Assembly (NCBI GenBank): GCA_017620525.1
Contig: JAGAUY010000093.1
Location: 22,602 to 86,601 of the forward strand
DNA length: 64,000 nt
DNA from: Oscillospiraceae bacterium
GTDB lineage: Bacteria > Bacillota > Clostridia > Oscillospirales > Oscillospiraceae
Direction: 5' to 3'
The first letter of the stretch is position 1; every line of letters begins with the position of its first letter. Both the position numbers and the translations under genes were made by a program. Of the stretch, positions 44,123 through 52,946 are shown in pieces. Under the pieces are notes generated by a model, which did not search any database, was not told the origin of the DNA, and saw nothing but the letters and a program-made list of their open reading frames with translations.

Positions 44123-44125
44123 TTG

Positions 44126-45919
44126 TTATTCGGAACCAACGATGGAGTCGACGTGTTTGATCTTGTTGGGCAGTTCATCGTAGGGAACCAGATTGTTGTG
44201 CAGCTTGGCCAGATCATTGCGGGAGGATTTTTCGATGGAACCGCTGTAAATATAGCCTTCAGAACGCATATATGCATTCCAGCGGCGGTGCTCCAGACGC
44301 TCCAGTGCATCCCGCTCCTGATCGGTCAGCTCGGATTCCTTCTTTCCCGCCCAGGGCATACCGCAAACCTTTCGCATCTCCAGATGGATGGCTGCGGCGA
44401 TGGAAGAATGGAAATTGAATTCGTAAGCCCAGAACTCACGCTCGTCGCCCCATTTCAGATGCCGCTGTAGGGCAACCTGATAGAGCTGGCTGTCGACAAT
44501 GTTTTCTGTGCAATAGGAGGAGCGAAGATCGCCGATGAAATGGATATCATAGGAATGGCCGCGGTAGTCGGTGACAGTTTCCAGGATCTTTTTCTTGGAA
44601 GTAGAGTAAAGAATGGACTGAATATAGGGGTGGATGCCTTTGCGTTCACTGAGCATCCGCATGGTGATGGCGGTCTGGGTGTTTCGGGAATCGTTGCCCA
44701 GTGCCACAAATACATAGGTGATCCGGTCAATAGCCTGGATCTTGCGCTGGAAGTCCATGGTGCTTACATCCACACCGGGGTGAACCGCGATATGATAGTG
44801 GGCCTCGCCCTCTTCCCGGGTGCCGTTTCGCTCCGGTGCCATCAGTTCCGGGCACTGAAGTGTGAGCTTCTCCAGCGCGAGGGGATCCTTGTCAAAGGCA
44901 TTGATCTCAAGGCGATAGCCGTCCATCTGACACATCCACGTCAGCGCCTTCAGCATTTCGGTGCCATGTTGTCCCATGCCGATCAGAACGGCGGAGATCA
45001 GCTTTTCTGGATTTCCGTCGTCCGCAGCGTGCCGGAAGATCTCGCCGCCGGTATGATACAGGCTGTGGTCGATCAGACTGCGGACAGGATTGATCCGCCG
45101 GACCCGCATGCCGTCGCCGGAAATCGCACTGAACAGCATTTCGCTTTCGGCGCCGGAGGCGAAAATAAACAGGCGGAAATTCTGCTTGCTTCCATAATGG
45201 TCCACCAGCTTGACGGACTGCTCGATGTTTTCAGCCTCGTTTTCGCCGATGGCGAAGAGGTATACATTCCGGCTGTCCCGGTGCAGATCCCAGTTGATAT
45301 CCACGATATCTTTCCTGAAGCAGATGGCTTTCAGCTCTTTTGCCATCTCCCGCAGTTCCAGTGCGTTTTCTTCCTCCTGGTCAAATACTTCGGTGAAGAC
45401 AATGGTGCTGCGGCGGCTGCCTTCGCGGATGCTGGAAGCCAGCGCTAGGGAACGCTCGTTCAGTTCCGAAAAGACATACAGGTCGGAACGGAAACTCAGA
45501 AGCAGATCCCGGTAGGCGGTGACGTTTTTGAAGAAGGACAGGATAAATCCGAAGGTCAGGATCGGACCCAGAACGTATACAATGGCAGCTGTGGCAGAGA
45601 AAGCATCGGCCATGGCCGGAGCCAGACCTGCGGTAAACTCGTCGATGATCACAAAATCGCCGTCCAGCACAAACAGCCGGATTACAGTATGGACGGAGAT
45701 CAGCAGCGTCTTGAGGAGATTTACCGGGCCGGGGCCGAACTGCTGGCCGTAAATCGGGAAAAACAGAGCCAGAGCGGAAAGAAACACTGCAGCCGGCAGC
45801 CAATTGGCGGGGGACAGGAGGCGTCCGCGCTTATAGGGCATTTTATAGAGAATGAAGGCTCCGGCAAATCCTGCCAGAAGGAATGCCAGAGAAATGCCCA
45901 GGCAAATATCGGTTGTCAT
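44126..45919 (-). CDS. Four-TM protein with RCK/TrkA-like Rossmann folds and C-terminal RyR-like domain
   Basis: 597 residues, AGGAGG before the ATG. Four hydrophobic helices (about 6-25, 39-58, 67-87, 108-130). Two Rossmann-like regions follow, the second with a clear nucleotide loop VLIGMGQHGTEML (about 308-320) and an acidic strand end, as in TrkA-N/RCK domains. The last 65 residues contain EHRRWNAYMRSEGY and LHNNLVPYDEL, matching the prokaryotic RyR domain pattern. Family knowledge: TrkA-RyR proteins occur in nucleotide-centred conflict systems, where RyR is a suggested ligand sensor. It starts 15 bases after the TIR gene. A ligand-gated channel or effector is inference. Confidence 0.83.
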   Translation of the reverse strand: MTTDICLGISLAFLLAGFAGAFILYKMPYKRGRLLSPANWLPAAVFLSALALFFPIYGQQFGPGPVNLLKTLLISVHTVIRLFVLDGDFVIIDEFTAGLAPAMADAFSATAAIVYVLGPILTFGFILSFFKNVTAYRDLLLSFRSDLYVFSELNERSLALASSIREGSRRSTIVFTEVFDQEEENALELREMAKELKAICFRKDIVDINWDLHRDSRNVYLFAIGENEAENIEQSVKLVDHYGSKQNFRLFIFASGAESEMLFSAISGDGMRVRRINPVRSLIDHSLYHTGGEIFRHAADDGNPEKLISAVLIGMGQHGTEMLKALTWMCQMDGYRLEINAFDKDPLALEKLTLQCPELMAPERNGTREEGEAHYHIAVHPGVDVSTMDFQRKIQAIDRITYVFVALGNDSRNTQTAITMRMLSERKGIHPYIQSILYSTSKKKILETVTDYRGHSYDIHFIGDLRSSYCTENIVDSQLYQVALQRHLKWGDEREFWAYEFNFHSSIAAAIHLEMRKVCGMPWAGKKESELTDQERDALERLEHRRWNAYMRSEGYIYSGSIEKSSRNDLAKLHNNLVPYDELPNKIKHVDSIVGSE

Positions 45920-45934
45920 GTTGCAATTCCTCCT

Positions 45935-48900
45935 TTATTCTTCCAGCAGACCGTAGGCAGACTTCTGTTCTTCGGTCAGTTCAAAGCTGCCCAGGACTTC
46001 CTTTGCCTTTGCGGTCAGTTCTGCGAGGGTATAGCGGTCGTAGGCGCAGAAGCCGAGGTTATCGATGTTCTCGGATTGGAGAATGATATCGTCCTGGTTG
46101 GGCGCGTAGGCAACAAAATTGGAAATATATGTACGGTTTTCCCGGGTGCCGCAGTCTATGATGTTTGCCAGACCAAACAGATTGAGGATCAGATTTCCGT
46201 CATCTGTAAAGGTCCAGGTCAGTCCGGAGGGATCACTTTCAATATTGGAATAGAATGAGCTGTAGCGATGCAGGCTGGTTCGGGACAGATAGGTTCCGTC
46301 TGCTTCATACCAATAGAGGTATCCGTCATCGCACAGCGCGAGAATCTGATCCCCGTGGACGCAGAGGGCACCGGCTTTCTGTGCACCCAGATCGATCCGA
46401 AGGCTTGCGTCGGCTGCCCAGGATCTCAGCTGAATCTCGTTGCCGCAGCTCAGCAGATACTGGCCGTCACCATATGGTTCGGATGTCGGACGGGACGCAA
46501 TGTCATTCATCAGTGTGCGGACTGCTCCTGTATGGAGATCCACTTCATAAATCGCCGCATTGGTGAATTCCCAAATCAGCGCGTGATCGTCGGTGGCAGT
46601 CAGAACGACCGTTTCCTGAGAGGCCCAGCCGCTGGTTTCAGCTTCGGCGCAGATGGGCCAGTAATCGGTCTTTTCCGTCTGCAGATTCATGCGGATCAGG
46701 TATTTCTGATTTGGATCATAAGATTTGACGCAGTAGAACAGTTCCTGGCCACGCAGATAATACTGGCCGGAATGGCTGATCAGCAGATCATCGATCCACT
46801 CCGGGAGGGGCAGACGACGGCTGCTGCCGGTGTGTGCGTCATAGGCGACAAGCTCCGAATCAGAATAGATGCACCACAGCGTTTTTCCGTCATCGGAGAA
46901 TCCCAGTATTTCTGTGTTGAAGGCATAATCCCCTTCCTCTCCGTCCTTCCATAGAAGCTCCTGGGTTTCTGTATTGAACATGGAAAGCATGGTATAGGAT
47001 TCGACGGCAAGAAGATCATCGAAAGAGGTACACGAACGCATTGAGGAGCTGCCGGTAAAATTGGAGAAATGCTTCCAGTTTTCATCCCGCTCGTAGCGGT
47101 AAAGAACGATTCTGGAATCCAGACTCTCATTGATGTATGCGGTATTGTTAATATCGACTTCGCCGAAATTCAGTTCATCCGGCATATATTTGATGACACC
47201 GAAGAAATTGTCATCATACCGGTAGATACCCATGGTGCCGTCACGCAGCATGATTCTGGTGTGTTCTTCCTGAACCTCCGTCCAGATGGGGCCTGCATTG
47301 GCCTTGTTCTGGCGCAGGATTTCTCCGGTGGCGCTGTCCAGGACGCACAGAGTATCATCAATCTGGCACATGATACTGGAGGTATTGGGGATCGGCTCCA
47401 GGGTGTTGCACAGACCGGTGGTGTGGGAAATCGTCTCCGCTTCCCATAGGATCTGACCGTTTCGACGGTCCAGACACAGGATGCGGACGGGAGCGGGGGT
47501 GATGAATACGGCATCGGCCATATACCCATTGCTGAATGCGATTTCACTGGTGGCCGCTACCAGGGGATTGCCCTCGTTGGTATAGCCCGAACAGGAGATG
47601 AAGCAGTCGCTCAGCAGGATGGGGGAGGTGCAGGCACCGGTAGTCAGATCCACGGTTGAAATATGGTAATCAGCAAATTCCTGAATGGATTTCAGTCCGA
47701 TGGTGGTGACATCCGGATAAGAATCCGAGAGGAAAGAAGGAAGACCGGGATCATCAGCGGTCAGAGAAAACTGAAGCGGATCGCGCACTTCCTTGCCGGT
47801 ATCCGGATCCAGAAAGTGGATGGTGTTCAGGTAAGGAGCGAAAAAGTCGGTTCGCTCGCTTTTCATGACCATGAGAATGCTGCGCTCATTCAGCAGAGCA
47901 GCATCATGGTATCCGGATTCGCTCCAGACAATGGTGCCCTCAGGTGTGGAACAGACAAGCCTTTCATCGTAGGAATCGAAGGTCAGCATATTTCCGGAAG
48001 CGGTCTGCATCATCTGGTCCGGTTCGAAATCAAGATTGAGCGCGCTGCGTTTTTGAATCGTCTCCGTATCCCATACGGACAGAACGTTGCGTTCGTCCAG
48101 GACATAGATATGCCTGCCGTCATCGGTTACATCAAGATCCGAGATCAGAGCGTCGCATTCAATGGAACCAACGGCGACATATTCCTCCTCGACCCGGTAA
48201 ATACCAACTGCGTTGGCCAGCGCTGCTTCCGCCGCGGCAACATAGGGGCGCTCGCCCTCGTATTCCGGCAGGGCTTCCAGGGCCAGGGCAATGGCGGTCA
48301 GACGGTCGCCGTCGTCCAGAAGCTCCGCGGATGCGTTGGCCAGGAACATGGATTGGTTTTCCAGCGCCTGATCGTAGTTGTTCTGGATCTGAATGTTGGC
48401 ATCCTGCAGCCGCTCGTTGGCCTGCTGGATCTGCGTATTTGAATAGATGAAATAACCCATGAAGCACAGGGAAATGGCCAGGGCAGTGGAGAATGCCGCG
48501 ATCATCCGGCGGGTACGGTACTGCCGTTCCCGCTGACGAAGTTCATTGTAGCCGCAGTTCAGCAGCGCCGCAGCCAGCCGGGGCAGTTCCTCCCGCTTGG
48601 CGATGCGGTGCTTCATCCGCCAGTCGCAGGATAGCGGTTCGATGGGGACGGTTACAGTTTCGCCGGTGACGGGATCCGTCTTTTCCTCGCTGAGGAGGAT
48701 CTCCGGGATGGTGTCATAGGGTTCGCCGTTGACAAGAACGGTCAGAACTTTGCTGCGGTCATGGGTCTTCAGGAAAGTTTCGATCTCCCGCTGGACCCAG
48801 GTGGATTCTTTGGTGTGGGTGGAGCAAATGACGATCAGATAGTCGGAATTCTCCAGCGCCCGGGTAATATCATCAGTCAGATTGCTGGTGATGGGCAGTT

Positions 48901-49057
48901 CTTCCTTATCCCGGAACAGACGGGTGATGCCTTTGCTCTTCTTTCGAATGGCCTTGGGGACTTTATAGTGCTCCAGGGAGCGATGGATCTCCGCGGCAAC
49001 CCGAATGTCATCGGGATGATGCCGGTAGGAGATAAACGCATTGTAATGGATATCCAT
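45935..49057 (-). CDS. TIR domain, TM helix and WD/PQQ-like beta-propeller protein
   Basis: 1040 residues from the ATG at 49057 (TGGAGG upstream). TIR domain, residues about 1-150: HYNAFISYRHHPDD, then SDYLIVICS and WVQREIETFL, placing a Glu where NADase-type TIRs have their catalytic residue (about 88-91). A TM helix lies at about 187-207 and a Gln/Asn-rich coiled coil at about 210-245. Residues 300-1020 form repeated beta blades (DVTDDGRHIYVLDERNVLSVWDT). The TIR is therefore cytoplasmic and the propeller outside, or the reverse. It heads an operon with the RCK-RyR protein. An NAD-cleaving or signalling role is inferred from family knowledge only. Confidence 0.88.
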   Translation of the reverse strand: MDIHYNAFISYRHHPDDIRVAAEIHRSLEHYKVPKAIRKKSKGITRLFRDKEELPITSNLTDDITRALENSDYLIVICSTHTKESTWVQREIETFLKTHDRSKVLTVLVNGEPYDTIPEILLSEEKTDPVTGETVTVPIEPLSCDWRMKHRIAKREELPRLAAALLNCGYNELRQRERQYRTRRMIAAFSTALAISLCFMGYFIYSNTQIQQANERLQDANIQIQNNYDQALENQSMFLANASAELLDDGDRLTAIALALEALPEYEGERPYVAAAEAALANAVGIYRVEEEYVAVGSIECDALISDLDVTDDGRHIYVLDERNVLSVWDTETIQKRSALNLDFEPDQMMQTASGNMLTFDSYDERLVCSTPEGTIVWSESGYHDAALLNERSILMVMKSERTDFFAPYLNTIHFLDPDTGKEVRDPLQFSLTADDPGLPSFLSDSYPDVTTIGLKSIQEFADYHISTVDLTTGACTSPILLSDCFISCSGYTNEGNPLVAATSEIAFSNGYMADAVFITPAPVRILCLDRRNGQILWEAETISHTTGLCNTLEPIPNTSSIMCQIDDTLCVLDSATGEILRQNKANAGPIWTEVQEEHTRIMLRDGTMGIYRYDDNFFGVIKYMPDELNFGEVDINNTAYINESLDSRIVLYRYERDENWKHFSNFTGSSSMRSCTSFDDLLAVESYTMLSMFNTETQELLWKDGEEGDYAFNTEILGFSDDGKTLWCIYSDSELVAYDAHTGSSRRLPLPEWIDDLLISHSGQYYLRGQELFYCVKSYDPNQKYLIRMNLQTEKTDYWPICAEAETSGWASQETVVLTATDDHALIWEFTNAAIYEVDLHTGAVRTLMNDIASRPTSEPYGDGQYLLSCGNEIQLRSWAADASLRIDLGAQKAGALCVHGDQILALCDDGYLYWYEADGTYLSRTSLHRYSSFYSNIESDPSGLTWTFTDDGNLILNLFGLANIIDCGTRENRTYISNFVAYAPNQDDIILQSENIDNLGFCAYDRYTLAELTAKAKEVLGSFELTEEQKSAYGLLEE

Positions 49058-49090
49058 GGCTCTTCCTCCAGTTTCTTTTTTCTCCACTTT

Positions 49091-49119
49091 ACTATACCAC
49101 AGCTGGGGAAAGAGTGCAA
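49091..49119 (-). promoter_or_regulatory. Promoter of the TIR-RyR operon
   Basis: On the minus strand TTGCAC, 17 bases, TATAGT, about 35 bases upstream of the TIR start codon. Confidence 0.72.
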
Positions 49120-49140
49120 GAATCTTCCAAAAATGAAAGG

Positions 49141-49165
49141 GCGGTCCCGCGAAAGCGGGACCGCC
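49141..49165 (-). terminator. Hairpin after the cysteine-rich peptide gene
   Basis: A perfect 10-bp GC stem (GCGGTCCCGC) with a GAAA loop, followed on the minus strand by CCTTTCATTTTT. It insulates the TIR operon promoter from upstream transcription. Confidence 0.75.
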
Positions 49166-49175
49166 GGTAACTGCA

Positions 49176-49265
49176 TCAGCAGCCGAAACCGCAAATCTGG
49201 CTGAGAATCTGCCAGATGGAGCTGCAGTTGCTGCCGCAAATATTGCCGCAGGAGAAGAAGAACAT
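49176..49265 (-). CDS. 29-residue cysteine-rich peptide
   Basis: This reading frame is too short for ordinary gene calling. It encodes a 29-residue peptide starting MFFFSCGN and ending QICGFGC, with Cys at 6, 10, 14, 25 and 29. AAGGAGG lies eight bases before the ATG. A near-consensus promoter (49310-49338) lies 45 bases upstream, and a stable hairpin follows the stop by 10 bases. These three elements make a complete miniature transcription unit. I do not recognise the family. The Cys spacing (i, i+4, i+8 and a C-terminal pair) could form disulphides, bind metal or be modified. Confidence 0.7.
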   Translation of the reverse strand: MFFFSCGNICGSNCSSIWQILSQICGFGC

Positions 49266-49309
49266 CTTGCCGACCTCCTTTTCAGAATTTGTCTCGCGAG
49301 GACAATGGG

Positions 49310-49338
49310 ATTGTAACTGATTTGTTACTATTTATCAA
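49310..49338 (-). promoter_or_regulatory. Strong promoter of the cysteine-rich peptide gene
   Basis: On the minus strand TTGATA, exactly 17 bases, TACAAT. A CTCGCGAG palindrome (49293-49300) lies in the leader. Confidence 0.75.
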
Positions 49339-49357
49339 GCTGTAAATACTGGAAGAG

Positions 49358-49386
49358 TTGCCAAAACACCGGATGGATGGTATAAT
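49358..49386 (+). promoter_or_regulatory. Promoter of the aldo-keto reductase gene
   Basis: TTGCCA, 17 bases, TATAAT, 31 bases before the ATG at 49418. Confidence 0.78.
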
Positions 49387-49417
49387 GGGGGCAAAATCGG
49401 CACCATGGAGGCGCGCT

Positions 49418-50596
49418 ATGAACTACCGGAAAGACAAATATGGAAATGAGCTTTCAATCCTGGGATTCGGCTGTCTGCGGTTCCCGCAGAAACTGGGCAG
49501 GATCGATATGGAGGAAACAGAGAGGGAGATCCTCCTGGCAGTTGAACAGGGCATCAATTATTTTGATACTGCCTATATCTACACCGGCAGCGAAGCGGCG
49601 CTGGGTGAGATCCTGGAAAAGAATCAGATCCGCAGCAGGGTGAACATCGCTACAAAGCTTCCCCATTATCTCATCAAGAACCGGGCCGGTTTGGACAGGG
49701 TATTTGAAGAAGAACTGAAGCGCCTGCGTACAGACCATGTGGAATACTATCTTATCCATATGCTCAATGACATTGATGCCTGGAAGCGGCTTCGGGAGAT
49801 GGGCATAGCGGAGTGGATCACAGAGAAGAAGGCCAGCGGCGCCATCGGTCAGATCGGTTTTTCCTATCATGGCAATACGGATATGTTCATCAGCATCGTG
49901 GATGCTTACGATTGGGATTTCTGCCAGATTCAGTATAACTATCTGGATGAGCATGCCCAGGCGGGACGGCGGGGACTGCACCATGCCCACGCAAAAGGCC
50001 TGCCGGTGATCATCATGGAACCTCTGCGGGGCGGCAAGCTGGTGGGAATGCTGCCGGAGAAGGCGAAACAGATTTTTGCTGACTACAAGGTCAGGCGCAC
50101 ACCTGCGCAGTGGGGCCTGCGGTGGCTGTGGAACCAGCCGGAAGTGACTGTGGTCCTGTCCGGGATGAATTCCGAGGCTATGGTCCTGGAGAATATCCGT
50201 ACTGCCTGCGATGTTCGGGTGGGCGAGCTGGGATGCGAGGAAGAAGCGCTTTATGCCCGTGTTGTGAAGGCCATCAATGAGAATACCAAAGTCGGATGCA
50301 CCGCCTGCGGCTATTGCCAGCCATGTCCCAGGGGGGTAGATATTCCCGGTACCTTTGCCATCTACAACCGCTGGTACGGAGAAGATAAGTTTGGCGCATT
50401 CAAGGAATACCTGAAGTGCACCACGTTTCGCAAAAACTCCACAGCGGCATCCAACTGTATCGGCTGCGGCAAATGCGAGAAGCATTGTCCCCAAGGGATT
50501 CAGATCCGCCGGGAACTGAAGGAAGCACGCAAGGCCCTGGAGGGGCCGCTGTATCAGATCTGCCGCAAGGCTGTTGGCTGGTTCGCGCATTTCTGA
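49418..50596 (+). CDS. Aldo/keto reductase with C-terminal 4Fe-4S ferredoxin domain
   Basis: 392 residues from the ATG at 49418 (GGAGG upstream). The AKR barrel covers about 1-280: LGFGCLRFP, the DTAYIY motif with catalytic Asp and Tyr, and HMLND in place of the usual substrate His loop. The C-terminal 100 residues have CTACGYCQPCPRG (about 295) and CIGCGKCEKHCPQG (about 347), two Cys clusters for 4Fe-4S centres. The family is widespread in anaerobes; the electron partner and substrate are unknown. Monocistronic, between a good promoter and a good terminator. Confidence 0.92.
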   Translation: MNYRKDKYGNELSILGFGCLRFPQKLGRIDMEETEREILLAVEQGINYFDTAYIYTGSEAALGEILEKNQIRSRVNIATKLPHYLIKNRAGLDRVFEEELKRLRTDHVEYYLIHMLNDIDAWKRLREMGIAEWITEKKASGAIGQIGFSYHGNTDMFISIVDAYDWDFCQIQYNYLDEHAQAGRRGLHHAHAKGLPVIIMEPLRGGKLVGMLPEKAKQIFADYKVRRTPAQWGLRWLWNQPEVTVVLSGMNSEAMVLENIRTACDVRVGELGCEEEALYARVVKAINENTKVGCTACGYCQPCPRGVDIPGTFAIYNRWYGEDKFGAFKEYLKCTTFRKNSTAASNCIGCGKCEKHCPQGIQIRRELKEARKALEGPLYQICRKAVGWFAHF

Positions 50597-50604
50597 GCAA
50601 AACA

Positions 50605-50638
50605 AAACCTGCACCGCGTTGAAGCGGTGCAGGTTTTT
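50605..50638. terminator. Terminator between the AKR and hcp genes
   Basis: A 13-bp stem (AAACCTGCACCGC) with a GTTGAA loop and a T run. It can also serve the convergent hcp operon. Confidence 0.88.
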
Positions 50639-50653
50639 ATCATTTTTGAAGCA

Positions 50654-52243
50654 TCATCCCAGAATGGCCTTCAGGTCTTCTTCGGGGGTGGTGATGGGGG
50701 CAATGCCGAATTTCTCCACCAGGAAGTTCAGAACGTTGGGGGAGACGAAGGCGGGCAGCGTGGGACCGAGGCGGATGTTTTTGATGCCCAGATGCAGCAG
50801 CGTCAGCAGAATGCAGACGGCTTTCTGCTCATACCAGCTCAGGACCATGCTCAGGGGGAGATCATTGACACCGCAGCCGAAGGCATCGGCCAGCGCCACC
50901 GCGATCTGGATGGCGGAATAGGCATCGTTGCACTGGCCGATATCCATCAGGCGGGGCAGACCGCCGATGGTGCCCAGATCCAGGTCGTTGAAGCGGTATT
51001 TGCCGCAGGCCAGGGTCAGAACGACAGTGTCGGCGGGGGTCTGCCGGACAAACTCCGTGTAGTAGTTGCGTCCGGGACGGGCGCCATCGCAGCCGGCAAC
51101 CAGGAAGAAATGACGGATGGCACCGGCCTTTACTGCGTCGATGACAGTTCCGGCAACGGACATAACGGTATTCCGGGCGAAGCCGGTCATGACTTTTTCG
51201 CCGCCGTTGATGCCGGGGAAAGTCCTGTCCTGTGCAAAGCCGCCCAATTCCAGTGCCTTTTCAATGATGGGGGAAAAGTCTTTCTCGGCGCCGATGTGGG
51301 TCATTCCGGGGAATCCAACCACTTCAGTGGTAAAGACCCGGTCTGCATAGCCGGCCTTCGGCGGCATCAGGCAGTTGGTGGTGAAGAGAATGGGTGCGGG
51401 CAACGCGGCAAATTCCTTCTGCTGATTCTGCCAGGCGGTGCCGTAATTTCCCTTCAGATGGGAGAACCTTTTCAGCTCCGGATAGGCATGGGCGGGCAGC
51501 ATCTCGCCGTGGGTGTAGATGTTGATGCCGCGGCCTTCGGTCTGCTCCAGCAGGAGCTTTAGGTCATACAGGTCATGGCCGGTGACGACGATGAAGGGAC
51601 CCTTCTCAACGGTCAGGCTGACTTCAGCAGGCTGGGGATGGCCGAAGACTTCAGTATTGGCCTGATCCAGCAGGGCCATGCACCTGAGGTTCACTTCGCC
51701 TACCTCCATTACGATGGGGAGCAGGTCGCTCATGCCGTAATCATCCATGCCGATGGCGATCAGAGCTTTGTAGAAGAAACTCTCCACAGCCTTGTCGTGG
51801 TATCCCAGTACCGCAGCATGGTAGGCATAGGCAGCTACACCACGGATGCCGAAGAGGATCAGGCTCTTGAGAGAGCGGATGTCCTCATGGGCTTCCCAGA
51901 GGTTCTTCAGGTCATAGTCATTGTTTTTGCCGCAGGGATTGGCGCAGGCAAAGCAGTCGGGGACCATTTTCTTCTTTTCTGCCTCCACCCGGGCCATCAG
52001 CGACAGAAGTGCGTCGTTATCGAAATTAACATTGGTCAGTGTGGCAAACAGGCCTTCGATGATAACAGCGGTGGAAGAATCGCTGATCAGATGCTCATTG
52101 CCGTCGGTGGAACGGGCGAGACCGATCAGGCTTCCAGTCAGCTGGTCCTGCAGCTGCGCAGTATCAGCTTTTTTACCGCAGACGCCCATATTACCCGTGC
52201 AGCCTGTGCATTTCGCAGTCTGTTCACATTGAAAACAAAACAT
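50654..52243 (-). CDS. hcp: Hydroxylamine reductase / hybrid cluster protein
   Basis: 529 residues from the ATG at 52243 (AGGAGG upstream). The N-terminal MFCFQCEQT with CTGCTGNMGVCGK supplies the Cys for the proximal Fe-S cluster. Further hybrid-cluster ligands are seen in VTGHD, FTTNC and VAGCDG. The length is normal. Known activities are hydroxylamine reduction and NO-related chemistry in nitrosative stress. It is the last gene of a three-gene operon (zinc-ribbon protein, ferredoxin, Hcp) divergent from a Crp/Fnr regulator. Confidence 0.94.
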   Translation of the reverse strand: MFCFQCEQTAKCTGCTGNMGVCGKKADTAQLQDQLTGSLIGLARSTDGNEHLISDSSTAVIIEGLFATLTNVNFDNDALLSLMARVEAEKKKMVPDCFACANPCGKNNDYDLKNLWEAHEDIRSLKSLILFGIRGVAAYAYHAAVLGYHDKAVESFFYKALIAIGMDDYGMSDLLPIVMEVGEVNLRCMALLDQANTEVFGHPQPAEVSLTVEKGPFIVVTGHDLYDLKLLLEQTEGRGINIYTHGEMLPAHAYPELKRFSHLKGNYGTAWQNQQKEFAALPAPILFTTNCLMPPKAGYADRVFTTEVVGFPGMTHIGAEKDFSPIIEKALELGGFAQDRTFPGINGGEKVMTGFARNTVMSVAGTVIDAVKAGAIRHFFLVAGCDGARPGRNYYTEFVRQTPADTVVLTLACGKYRFNDLDLGTIGGLPRLMDIGQCNDAYSAIQIAVALADAFGCGVNDLPLSMVLSWYEQKAVCILLTLLHLGIKNIRLGPTLPAFVSPNVLNFLVEKFGIAPITTPEEDLKAILG

Positions 52244-52262
52244 ATTTATATTTCCTCCTATA

Positions 52263-52946
52263 TTACATGATTTGACCATCGGGACTGATGGTGACGATAT
52301 TCAGGGGGATATTCTTGCCGCACTGCTCCAGAGCGGTCTTAACGGCGAAGGCGAGGCCTCCGCAGCAGGGGACGGTCATTCGGGTCAGAGTGACGCTCCG
52401 GATGTCATTGTTCGCAAAGATCTGGGTCAGCTTCTCGGCGTAGGGGACGCCGTCCAGCTTGGGGCAGCCGATGAGGGTGATCCGGTCCCTGATGAATTTG
52501 TCATGAAAATTGCCGTAGGCATAGGCGGTGCAGTCCGCAGCGATCAGCAGATCCGCGCCGTCAAACCAGGGGGCGTTGACGGGAGCCAGCTTGATCTGGA
52601 CGGGGAAGTTTGCCAGCCGACTGGGAACCTCCGGGGCGGCGGGGGTGTCGGCGTGCTTGACTGCCTGACAGGCGGAGCCGGGGCAGCCGCAGGGCAGCTT
52701 CTCTTCTTTGACTTTCTTGGCGGCGAGAACGGCAGCCTCGTCGTAGGCAGGAGCTTCCCGCTCCTCGAAGGAGATGGCGTTCATGGGGCAGGCGGGCAGA
52801 CAGTCGCCCAGTCCGTCGCAGTAGTGTTCGCGCATCAGCCTGGCTTTGCCGTCCACAATGTCGATGGCGCCCTCATGGCAGGCTTTGGCGCACAGGCCGC
52901 AGCCGTTGCATTTTTCTTCGTCAATTTTAATGATTCTTCTGATCAT
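52263..52946 (-). CDS. 2x[4Fe-4S] ferredoxin-like protein in the hcp operon
   Basis: 227 residues; GGAGG precedes the ATG, which overlaps the upstream stop by four bases. Residues 10-60 contain CNGCGLCAKACHEG and CDGLGDCLPACP, a two-cluster ferredoxin with one atypical spacing. A CGCPGSAC segment (about 86-93) and a CCGG motif near residue 195 follow in a C-terminal domain of unknown type. In context it is the probable electron donor to Hcp, taking the role that Hcr has elsewhere (inference). Confidence 0.9.
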   Translation of the reverse strand: MIRRIIKIDEEKCNGCGLCAKACHEGAIDIVDGKARLMREHYCDGLGDCLPACPMNAISFEEREAPAYDEAAVLAAKKVKEEKLPCGCPGSACQAVKHADTPAAPEVPSRLANFPVQIKLAPVNAPWFDGADLLIAADCTAYAYGNFHDKFIRDRITLIGCPKLDGVPYAEKLTQIFANNDIRSVTLTRMTVPCCGGLAFAVKTALEQCGKNIPLNIVTISPDGQIM

